From contig JBNKWZ010000005.1 of the NCBI GenBank assembly GCA_050300015.1, positions 62,001-126,000 on the forward strand: DNA of 64,000 nucleotides, read 5' to 3'. This document shows, piece after piece, positions 44,091-51,763 of the stretch. A program made the position numbers and the translations under genes. Every line of letters starts with the position of its first letter. Position 1 is the first letter of the stretch. A model generated the notes under the pieces. It searched no databases and was not told where the DNA came from. It was given only the letters and a program-made list of their open reading frames with translations. The DNA comes from CAYZQH01 sp050300015. GTDB taxonomy: Bacteria; Pseudomonadota; Gammaproteobacteria; Pseudomonadales; Cellvibrionaceae.

Positions 44091-45542
44091 ATGTCCACTA
44101 AATACGATGTGATTGTCATTGGCTCTGGACCGGCGGGCTATGTGGCTGCTATCCGTGCTGCTCAGTTAGGGTTAAAAACAGCTTGTATCGAAAAATGGAA
44201 AAGTAAAGAAGGCAAAGGTGTGAATGGCGGCACTTGCTTAAACGTGGGCTGTATTCCTTCAAAAGCTCTATTGGACAGCTCTTATAAGTATCACGAAGCT
44301 AAGGAAGATTTTGGCATTCACGGTATTTCGACAAAAGATGTCAAAATGGACGTGCCCTCTATGATTGCTCGAAAAGAAGCGATTGTGAAGCAACTGACTG
44401 GAGGCATTGCTGGGCTTTTCATGGCCAACAAAGTTAAGGCCCTATATGGGACTGGGAAATTATTGGCTGGTCGCAAGGTGCAATTTACTGATATAGATGG
44501 GAAAGAAGAAATTCTAGAAGCAGAAAACGTCATATTGGCTTCTGGTTCGATCCCTGTAAATATTCCGGTGGCGCCGTTGGACGATGAAGTGATTGTTGAC
44601 TCCACTGGTGCATTAGAGTTTCAAGAGGTTCCTGGTCGTTTAGGTGTTATTGGCGCGGGTGTTATTGGGCTCGAGCTAGGTTCGGTATGGAATCGCTTAG
44701 GGTCAAAAGTGGTGTGTTTAGAAGCCTTGGATAATTTCCTCGCAATCATGGATCAGCAGATCGCGAAAGAAACCCAAAAAATTCTCACCAAACAAGGTTT
44801 GGAAATTCGTCTTGGCTGCCGTGTGACCGGGTCCGAAGTCAAAGGCAAGGGTAAGAAGAAAGAAGTGGAAGTGACCTTTACCGACAAAGACGGTAATGAA
44901 AAGAAAGAAACCTTTGATAAATTGATTGTATGTGTAGGCCGTCGTCCATTCACAGACGGGTTGTTGTCCGAAGACAGTGGTGTGAAGCTAGATGAGCGCG
45001 GTTCTATTTACGTGAATGACCTTTGCTCCACCAGTGCGCCAGGCGTGTGGGCCATTGGTGATGTGGTGCGTGGGCCCATGTTGGCACATAAAGGCTCCGA
45101 AGAAGGTGTGATGGTGGCAGAGCGTATTGCGGGTGAAAAGACCGTGATGAACTACGACATTATTCCCAACGTAATTTACACGCACCCAGAAATTGCCGCC
45201 GTGGGTAAGACCGAAGAACAATTGAAAGCGGATGGTGAAAAGTACAAAGTAGGTGTCTTCCCGTTTGCCGCCAGTGGTCGTGCCATGGCAGCCAATGAAA
45301 AAGACGGTATGGTGAAGATGATTGCTGATGAGAAAACCGATCGTATTTTAGGGTGCCACATTGTGGGTCCATCTGCAGCAGATTTGGTTCAGCAAGTGGC
45401 CATTGCAATGGAGTTTGGTTCCAGCGCTGAAGACATCGGAATGACAGTCTTTGGCCATCCGACACTTTCCGAAGCCGTGCACGAAGCGGCGTTGGCTGTA
45501 AATGGGCACGCCATTCATATTGCAAACCGTAAACGAAAATAA
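44091..45542 (+). CDS. lpd: Dihydrolipoyl dehydrogenase E3
   Basis: 483 residues from the ATG at 44091. FAD motif GSGPAGYVAAIRAA, redox disulfide GGTCLNVGCIPSKAL (Cys49, Cys54), NAD motif GAGVIGLELGSVW and C-terminal HPTLSEA active-site His. Reoxidises the lipoyl group of SucB (and perhaps other complexes). The position after sucB suggests service to the 2-oxoglutarate dehydrogenase. Confidence 0.96.
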   Translation: MSTKYDVIVIGSGPAGYVAAIRAAQLGLKTACIEKWKSKEGKGVNGGTCLNVGCIPSKALLDSSYKYHEAKEDFGIHGISTKDVKMDVPSMIARKEAIVKQLTGGIAGLFMANKVKALYGTGKLLAGRKVQFTDIDGKEEILEAENVILASGSIPVNIPVAPLDDEVIVDSTGALEFQEVPGRLGVIGAGVIGLELGSVWNRLGSKVVCLEALDNFLAIMDQQIAKETQKILTKQGLEIRLGCRVTGSEVKGKGKKKEVEVTFTDKDGNEKKETFDKLIVCVGRRPFTDGLLSEDSGVKLDERGSIYVNDLCSTSAPGVWAIGDVVRGPMLAHKGSEEGVMVAERIAGEKTVMNYDIIPNVIYTHPEIAAVGKTEEQLKADGEKYKVGVFPFAASGRAMAANEKDGMVKMIADEKTDRILGCHIVGPSAADLVQQVAIAMEFGSSAEDIGMTVFGHPTLSEAVHEAALAVNGHAIHIANRKRK

Positions 45543-46021
45543 TCTTGGCACCAAGTGGGCAGTCTTACGGGCTGCCAGCCGATTGTCTTGTATGAAACCG
45601 TAATCGGGCTAATTTCGGATGGTTTAGCGCGCGGGCGGAGCACGTGATGGTTGCGCCAAGACAATGGGGATTTTAGGTTTATATTGGTGTTAAGAGTGTC
45701 TTGAGACGAAGTTATAGAGAGAACTGTTTGTTCCAAATGACACGGATTAACGAACGATGTTTTCTTTCTTCACAAAATCAATCACTGATGTTTTTGGTTT
45801 TGGTTGCACACGACGTGTGCAGGGTTAGCCTCCTTAGCTATTTTGGTTTGGGGGGTATTGACCCAATGTGGGCGCGGTGGCGATCAAAAATTGTCAGGCG
45901 CCTTTTGCAAATGCGGTTCGTCTTGCAATTGCAATAAATCGTTTGAGCTACTGCTTATCCGCATTGGTTCTGGTTATTTCACTTATGTGTTGTAGAACAC
46001 TTTAACCTACGGAATAAAGTC
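45543..46021. other. Intergenic region lpd-sucC (479 bp)
   Basis: No conserved gene is recognised. A loose stem (GGCAG near 45556 with CTGCC) follows the lpd stop. It carries a possible Cys-rich small frame (45804-45995). sucCD may have its own promoter here, since elsewhere the block is tightly packed. Confidence 0.5.
45804..45995 (+). CDS. Possible small Cys-rich peptide
   Basis: 63 residues from a TTG. A hydrophobic N-terminus (LASLAILVWGVLTQC) recalls a signal sequence, then GAFCKCGSSCNCNKS is dense in Cys (metal-binding-like). The start codon and ribosome site are weak and the frame may be fortuitous. Confidence 0.25.
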   Translation: MHTTCAGLASLAILVWGVLTQCGRGGDQKLSGAFCKCGSSCNCNKSFELLLIRIGSGYFTYVL

Positions 46022-47188
46022 ATGAATTTGCATGAATATCAGGCAAAACAGCTGTTCGCTGATTACGGTCTGCCCGTTTCCAAAGGCGTCGCCGCAGAAA
46101 CCCCTTCAGAGGCCGCCAACGCAGCCAATATTATTGGTGGAGACAAATGGGTTGTGAAGGCCCAGGTTCACGCCGGTGGTCGAGGCAAAGCGGGTGGCGT
46201 TAAATTGGTTTCCTCTAAAGCTGAAATCGAGGAATTCGCTAAGAAATGGTTGGGGAATCGTCTGGTCACTTATCAAACAGACGAACAGGGTCAGCCCGTT
46301 AGCCGTATTTTGGTGGAGTCATGCACGGATATCGCTCAAGAACTGTATCTCGGTGCCGTAGTGGACCGGTCTACGCGACGTATTGTCTTTATGGCGTCCA
46401 CCGAAGGTGGTGTCGAGATCGAGAAGGTTGCAGAAGAAACCCCAGAGAAAATTCTAAAAGCCACTATAGATCCTTTAACCGGTGCTCAACCCTATCAAGC
46501 TCGTGAGTTGGCTTTCAAGCTTGGACTCAAGGGCGTGCAAATTAAACAATTTACCCAGATATTTTTGGGGCTTGCCAAGATGTTTCAAGACCATGATTTT
46601 GCACTGCTTGAAATAAACCCGTTGGTGATTACAGATAAAGGCGATTTGCACTGCCTAGACGGCAAAATTAATATCGATGGCAACGCCATGTTCCGGCAAC
46701 CCAAAATCAAAGAAATGCACGACCCCTCCCAAGAGGACGAGCGCGAGTCACACGCGGCGAAGTGGGAGTTAAACTATGTTGCGCTCGATGGCAATATTGG
46801 TTGCATGGTCAATGGTGCGGGTTTGGCCATGGGTACTATGGATATTGTGAAGTTGCATGGTGGCCAGCCTGCCAACTTTTTAGATGTGGGTGGCGGTGCC
46901 ACAAAAGAGCGTGTGGTTGAGGCCTTTAAAATTATCTTGTCCGACGAGAACGTCCAAGCGGTATTGATTAACATTTTTGGCGGTATCGTACGATGTGATT
47001 TGATTGCAGAAGGTGTGATCGGTGCGGTAAATGAAGTGGGTGTCAAGGTGCCCGTAGTCGTTCGCTTGGAAGGCAATAATGCGGAGCTTGGCGCCAAAGT
47101 GCTGGCCGACAGTGGTTTGAATATTATTCCGGCCAACACCTTAACAGATGCAGCTAAATTGGTTGTGAAAGCTGCGGAGGGTCAATAA
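46022..47188 (+). CDS. sucC: Succinyl-CoA ligase beta subunit
   Basis: 388 residues, ATP-grasp fold: MNLHEYQAKQLFADYG at the start, VKAQVHAGGRGKAGGVK (nucleotide binding) and the C-terminal ligase domain with GGGATKERVVEAF and NIFGGIVRCD. Couples succinyl-CoA cleavage to nucleotide triphosphate formation. Its stop overlaps the sucD start by one base. Confidence 0.97.
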   Translation: MNLHEYQAKQLFADYGLPVSKGVAAETPSEAANAANIIGGDKWVVKAQVHAGGRGKAGGVKLVSSKAEIEEFAKKWLGNRLVTYQTDEQGQPVSRILVESCTDIAQELYLGAVVDRSTRRIVFMASTEGGVEIEKVAEETPEKILKATIDPLTGAQPYQARELAFKLGLKGVQIKQFTQIFLGLAKMFQDHDFALLEINPLVITDKGDLHCLDGKINIDGNAMFRQPKIKEMHDPSQEDERESHAAKWELNYVALDGNIGCMVNGAGLAMGTMDIVKLHGGQPANFLDVGGGATKERVVEAFKIILSDENVQAVLINIFGGIVRCDLIAEGVIGAVNEVGVKVPVVVRLEGNNAELGAKVLADSGLNIIPANTLTDAAKLVVKAAEGQ

Positions 47189-48060
47189 TGAGCGTTTTAA
47201 TCAATAAAGATACAAAAGTATTGTGTCAGGGGTTTACGGGATCGCAAGGCACTTTTCACTCTGAGCAAGCAATCGCCTATGGCACTAAGATGGTAGGTGG
47301 TGTAACACCGGGTAAAGGTGGACAAACCCATTTGGAGTTGCCTGTTTTCAATACTATGTCTGAAGCGGTTGAAGCGACAGACGCTGATGCCTCAGTGATC
47401 TATGTGCCTGCACCTTTTTGTAAGGATTCCATATTGGAGGCCGCACACAGTGGTGTAAAACTGATTGTGTGTATCACCGAAGGTATTCCCACCTTGGATA
47501 TGCTGGAGTGCAAAGTCAAATGTGATGAATTGGGTGTGAGATTGATTGGCCCCAATTGCCCCGGTGTGATTACACCAGGCGAATGCAAGATTGGCATTAT
47601 GCCTGGACATATTCACTTGCCCGGTAAGGTGGGTATTGTATCTCGCTCAGGTACATTGACCTATGAAGCCGTTAAGCAAACCACCGATTTTGGGTTTGGC
47701 CAATCTACCTGTGTGGGTATTGGTGGTGATCCAATCCCAGGGTCAAACTTCATTGATATCTTGGCGATGTTCCAAGAGGATGAAAAAACAGAAGCCATCG
47801 TCATGATTGGTGAAATTGGTGGTACTGCGGAAGAAGAAGCTGCGGCTTATATAAAAGCCAATGTGACCAAACCGGTTGTATCTTATATCGCCGGTGTGAC
47901 GGCTCCTCCTGGCAAGCGTATGGGGCATGCCGGCGCGATCATCTCAGGTGGTAAAGGCACTGCCGACGAGAAATTTGCAGCGCTTCAAGATGCCGGCGTG
48001 AAAACCGTTCGCAGCTTGGCAGATATTGGTAATGGCCTGAAAGAGATTACCGGTTGGTAA
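47188..48060 (+). CDS. sucD: Succinyl-CoA ligase alpha subunit
   Basis: 290 residues. CoA-binding Rossmann domain (GFTGSQGTFHSEQA) and ligase domain with GHAGAIISGG, whose His is phosphorylated in catalysis. Completes the sdh-suc block, ended by a strong terminator. Confidence 0.97.
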   Translation: MSVLINKDTKVLCQGFTGSQGTFHSEQAIAYGTKMVGGVTPGKGGQTHLELPVFNTMSEAVEATDADASVIYVPAPFCKDSILEAAHSGVKLIVCITEGIPTLDMLECKVKCDELGVRLIGPNCPGVITPGECKIGIMPGHIHLPGKVGIVSRSGTLTYEAVKQTTDFGFGQSTCVGIGGDPIPGSNFIDILAMFQEDEKTEAIVMIGEIGGTAEEEAAAYIKANVTKPVVSYIAGVTAPPGKRMGHAGAIISGGKGTADEKFAALQDAGVKTVRSLADIGNGLKEITGW

Positions 48061-48077
48061 TCGCTTAACGGTTGTTC

Positions 48078-48105
48078 AAAAGCGGCTTTTAGCCGCTTTT
48101 TTTTT
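48078..48105 (+). terminator. Strong rho-independent terminator of sucCD
   Basis: AAAGCGGCT and AGCCGCTTT stem with a 3-nt loop, running into nine T residues, 17 bp after the sucD stop. Confidence 0.95.
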
Positions 48106-48162
48106 GAGGTGCCTGATTGTGTCGGGCGATTTGCCTAACTGAGTGTAGATTCAAACCCTATT

Positions 48163-50037
48163 ATGATTCGATTACAAAAGGCCAGCTTACAACGGGGCAC
48201 CAAAGTACTATTGGAGCAAGCCGATCTCATTCTTTATCCAGGTCAAAAACTGGGTGTGATTGGCCCGAATGGCAGTGGTAAAACCAGTTTGTTTCGTTTG
48301 TTGTTAGGTGAGTTGAGCGTGGACGCGGGGGAGTGCTTTGTCCCTAAGGAATGGCAAATTGCTCATATGGCTCAAGAGGTGTCCGAGGTCGAGTGTACAG
48401 CCTTGGATTACGTTCTCACAGGCGATGCGGAATATGTGGCGGTGCAAAGGGCTTTAGAAGCACCGGATGTGGACGGTGAAACCCTGGCACATTTGTTCGA
48501 ACAGTTTGAAGCCATTGGCGGCTACACCGCTCCCACGCGCGCCCATCAATTATTGAATGGCCTGGGGTTTGCGGTGGGGGATGATGCGAAATCCGTTGGG
48601 GATTTTTCCGGGGGGTGGCGTATTCGGCTCAATTTGGCAAAAGCTTTAATGTGTCGCTCCGACCTATTGTTGCTTGATGAGCCCACCAACCATTTGGATT
48701 TAGATGCGTGCCTATGGCTAGAGCGTTGGTTACAGAGCTACTCTGGTACGTTGGTTATGATCTCTCATGACAGAGATTTTCTCGACAGTGTGATTGATCA
48801 CGTAACAAGTTTCGAGGGTGCCAAGTTACAAAACTATACGGGCAATTACTCGGATTATGAAAGACAAAAAGCTGAGCGGTTGGCGCAACAGGAGGCCAAC
48901 TTTCAGCGGCAACAAGCTCGCATTGAGGAAATTGAAAATTTTGTTCGCAGGTTCAGAGCGAAGGCCACAAAAGCGAAACAAGCGCAAAGCCGACTAAAGG
49001 AGTTGGAGCGAATGGAGACCATTGCGCCAGCGCATGTGGACTCTCCTTTTAATTTTCGCTTTTATACACCAGAACGTTGTCCGCAACAAATGCTCACGTT
49101 CAATCAATGCGATGTTGGTTATGGTGATAAGTCACTGTTTAACGATTTGAATATGAGTATTCTCGGGGATACCAGGGTGGCTTTGCTTGGTTCTAATGGC
49201 GCGGGTAAGTCTACTTTGATTAAGGCCATTGCTGGCGCCACGCCGTTGCTCGGAGGGGATCGTATCGAAGGCGCCCACCTGAATATTGGCTACTTTGCGC
49301 AACACCAATTGGAAGCCCTGGATCTTGACGCCTCCTGCTTTTTACACATTCAACGGTTGTCCCCACAGGCGACGGAGCAATCCATTCGAAATTTTTTAGG
49401 TGGGTTTGATTTTGCGGGTGATCGTGTGTTCGAGTCTATTCACCATTTTTCTGGCGGTGAGAAGGCGCGTTTGGCGTTGGCCATACTGGTGTGGCAAAAG
49501 CCCAATTTGTTACTACTAGATGAGCCTACCAACCATTTGGATATAGAGGTGCGTCATGCTTTGACCGTTGCGCTTCAAGGTTTTGAAGGTGCGGTATTGC
49601 TGATTTCACATGATCGGCATCTCATCAAAAATACGGTCGATCAATTTTGGTTGGTTGAGCATGGACAGCTAACCCCATTTGAGGGTGATTTAAACGATTA
49701 TTACGAATATCAATTGAATGCGCGACGCAAAGAAGAGAAGTCTGAAAAATCAGCCGTACGCCATAAAAGGAACAGTCAGCAAAATGCGGCGCAGTTGCGT
49801 GAGCAATTAAAACCGCTGCGGAATAAACTCAAGTCCTGTGAAGCGGATATTGAGCGCCTGACACAATCCCTTGCTACTTTAGAAGATACCTTGGCGCGGC
49901 CAGACGTGTATGAAGGTGATAAAGAGAAACTTAATGACTTACTCAAGGATCAGGCGGCGCAACAAAAGCGTTTGCAACGGGTCGAAGAGGAGTGGCTTGA
50001 GGCTCAAGAAGCCATAGAGGCGCTCAACCCAGATTGA
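48163..50037 (+). CDS. yheS: ABC-F ATPase YheS
   Basis: 624 residues, two ABC domains (Walker A GPNGSGKTSLF and GSNGAGKSTLI; signatures DFSGGWRIR and HFSGGEKAR; LLLDEPTNHLDLD and LDIE) joined by a charged linker (KAKQAQSRLKELERME) and followed by a C-terminal coiled coil (about 530-620). No membrane domain: ABC-F proteins act on ribosomes. Linker and length match YheS of E. coli. Confidence 0.93.
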   Translation: MIRLQKASLQRGTKVLLEQADLILYPGQKLGVIGPNGSGKTSLFRLLLGELSVDAGECFVPKEWQIAHMAQEVSEVECTALDYVLTGDAEYVAVQRALEAPDVDGETLAHLFEQFEAIGGYTAPTRAHQLLNGLGFAVGDDAKSVGDFSGGWRIRLNLAKALMCRSDLLLLDEPTNHLDLDACLWLERWLQSYSGTLVMISHDRDFLDSVIDHVTSFEGAKLQNYTGNYSDYERQKAERLAQQEANFQRQQARIEEIENFVRRFRAKATKAKQAQSRLKELERMETIAPAHVDSPFNFRFYTPERCPQQMLTFNQCDVGYGDKSLFNDLNMSILGDTRVALLGSNGAGKSTLIKAIAGATPLLGGDRIEGAHLNIGYFAQHQLEALDLDASCFLHIQRLSPQATEQSIRNFLGGFDFAGDRVFESIHHFSGGEKARLALAILVWQKPNLLLLDEPTNHLDIEVRHALTVALQGFEGAVLLISHDRHLIKNTVDQFWLVEHGQLTPFEGDLNDYYEYQLNARRKEEKSEKSAVRHKRNSQQNAAQLREQLKPLRNKLKSCEADIERLTQSLATLEDTLARPDVYEGDKEKLNDLLKDQAAQQKRLQRVEEEWLEAQEAIEALNPD

Positions 50038-50112
50038 TGCCCTGACGGAGGTGGCGCAATGGTACGTACTGTACGCTTCGCACTCACCCTTGCCCTAGAA
50101 TGAGGATGAACC

Positions 50113-51033
50113 ATGAGAAACACCACTCTAAATCTAGACCCTTGGCCCACAGGTTTGCTCATACGCTTTATTGTTTTACTGTTAGTAGTAGGGGGTGCCA
50201 AATCCGTTGTTGCTGAGCCTGCGCCGCAGTTTAATGGCGAATTTATTCAAGGCGGACTTTTGATCGGGCGATTGCCTGAGGGCTTGATGGGCGCGAAGGT
50301 AACCGTGATGGGGCGTCCAGTACTCACCAACACGGAGGGTGTTTTTGTTTTTGGTTTGGGGCGCGATGAAAGAGGCCCCGCCGAAATAACCTTGGCATTA
50401 AAAGGCCAAACACACACTTTTCGGTATTCCGTTAAACAAAGAACCTATAACATTCAAAAAATTGAAGGGGTTGCCAAAAAACATGTGACCCCGCCCGATG
50501 AGGTTCTCGATCGAATCAGGCGCGAGGCCACCAAAGTGCGAGAAGCGAGAGCATTAGAAGACCCCAGAGGGGATTTTTTGCAATCGTTTATATGGCCTTT
50601 GAGCGGACCCATCACCGGTGTTTATGGAAGTCAAAGAGTTTACAATGGCATCCCGAAGTCCCCGCATTATGGTGTGGACATTGCCGCACCAACGGGAACA
50701 ACCGTGGTTGCACCAGCCGGTGGATTAATCACCCTCGCAGAGCCGGATTTGTATTATTCCGGTGGCACGGTAATATTGGATCACGGGCATGGAATATCTT
50801 CGACTTTCATCCATCTACACAAAGTTTTGGTTACGGTTGGGCAGTCTGTTCAACAAGGCCAAGCCATCGCCGAAGTGGGTGCCACAGGTAGGGCCACAGG
50901 CCCCCATCTGGACTGGCGAATGAACTGGTTTGAACATCGGTTGGACCCTGAAATACTCATGTCCAATGTGCCCATGCAAAACGCCAACAACAGTGCGGAG
51001 CCTTCCAAGCCTAACAATGCCGATACAGAATAG
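50113..51033 (+). CDS. Secreted M23-family peptidase
   Basis: 306 residues: N-terminal signal/anchor (about 15-34), a beta-rich domain (about 38-118), and an M23 (LytM) domain (about 165-285) with HYGVD (His185, Asp189), STFIHLHKV (His234) and GPHLDW (His265). The usual HxH is HxD here (Asp267), so a zinc ligand may be replaced; the three others are intact. Probably a cell-wall hydrolase or an activator of one. Confidence 0.8.
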   Translation: MRNTTLNLDPWPTGLLIRFIVLLLVVGGAKSVVAEPAPQFNGEFIQGGLLIGRLPEGLMGAKVTVMGRPVLTNTEGVFVFGLGRDERGPAEITLALKGQTHTFRYSVKQRTYNIQKIEGVAKKHVTPPDEVLDRIRREATKVREARALEDPRGDFLQSFIWPLSGPITGVYGSQRVYNGIPKSPHYGVDIAAPTGTTVVAPAGGLITLAEPDLYYSGGTVILDHGHGISSTFIHLHKVLVTVGQSVQQGQAIAEVGATGRATGPHLDWRMNWFEHRLDPEILMSNVPMQNANNSAEPSKPNNADTE

Positions 51034-51056
51034 AATTGTGACAATGAGTGCACCTT

Positions 51057-51251
51057 ATGATAGATAAAAAGTTACTGAGTATATTGGTTTGCCCTGTGAG
51101 TAAAGCGCCGTTGGTTTACGACCGGGAAAACGATGAGTTGGTGTGTGCAGCGAGCGGATTGGCTTACCCCATTCGAGACGATATACCCATCATGCTGGAA
51201 AGCGAAGCACGTCAAATCTCCCTTGAAGAGAAAGAGAAATTCACTCAATAG
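51057..51251 (+). CDS. Trm112-like small protein (YcaR family)
   Basis: 64 residues from the ATG at 51057: LLSILVCPVSKAPLVYDRE then YPIRDDIPIMLE. It matches the Trm112/YcaR family, of which many members have only one of the zinc-binding Cys (here CPVSK) and lack the others. In gammaproteobacteria it often stabilises a methyltransferase partner; none is adjacent here. Confidence 0.9.
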   Translation: MIDKKLLSILVCPVSKAPLVYDRENDELVCAASGLAYPIRDDIPIMLESEARQISLEEKEKFTQ

Positions 51252-51262
51252 CGAGCCCTGTT

Positions 51263-51613
51263 ATGTCACAAACCCTGTTTAGCAAAATCATTTCCGGTGA
51301 AATTCCTTCGGAGTTCGTCTATGAGGATGAGTGGTGCGTGTGTATCAAAGATATCGCTCCTCAGGCCCCCATTCATTTGTTGATCATCCCCCGTAAACCT
51401 ATTGCCAAAGTGGCGGATGCCAACGCTGAAGATCAAGCCCTATTAGGGCACCTGTTACTGACGGCTGGCAACATCGCGCGGGATCTTGGTGTTGAAGATG
51501 CTTTTCGCCTGGTGATTAATAATGGTGAAAAGGCGGGCCAAACGGTGTTCCACTTGCATGTTCACTTGCTTGCCCATAAGACCTTTAAAGAGGGCAGCCT
51601 GGGGATGTCTTAG
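51263..51613 (+). CDS. hinT: HIT-family protein, HinT type
   Basis: 116 residues. The C-terminal HLHVHLL holds the histidine triad (HxHxHxx). Fold and length match HinT nucleoside phosphoramidases. It starts 11 bp after the Trm112-like gene, so they share a transcript. LFSKIISGEIPSEFVYED at the start is typical. Confidence 0.94.
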   Translation: MSQTLFSKIISGEIPSEFVYEDEWCVCIKDIAPQAPIHLLIIPRKPIAKVADANAEDQALLGHLLLTAGNIARDLGVEDAFRLVINNGEKAGQTVFHLHVHLLAHKTFKEGSLGMS

Positions 51614-51633
51614 GGGCCCATCATGGGGGCCCC
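51613..51633 (+). terminator. GC-rich hairpin after hinT
   Basis: GGGGCCC and GGGCCCC with a 7-nt loop, starting at the hinT stop. No T-run follows, so termination is uncertain. Confidence 0.4.
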
Positions 51634-51698
51634 GTGTGATTGCCGGGGCTCTGGGCACTAGGAACCCGGCGCGCCAGCCCTTATACTTAGCCACTTTT

Positions 51699-51727
51699 CC
51701 CACCCGCAATGCGGGTGGGTTTCGTTT
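51699..51727 (+). terminator. Terminator before alaS
   Basis: CCCACCCGC-AAT-GCGGGTGGG, a 9-bp perfect stem followed by TTTCGTTT. It separates the YheS-to-HinT genes from alaS. Confidence 0.8.
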
Positions 51728-51763
51728 GATGGTGGCCTAATGGCCAAAAAGGTTTCACTTCGT

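Noticed and set aside
51522..51740. 72-codon frame over hinT end and alaS leader
   Set aside because: Covers the hinT 3' part and a strong terminator.
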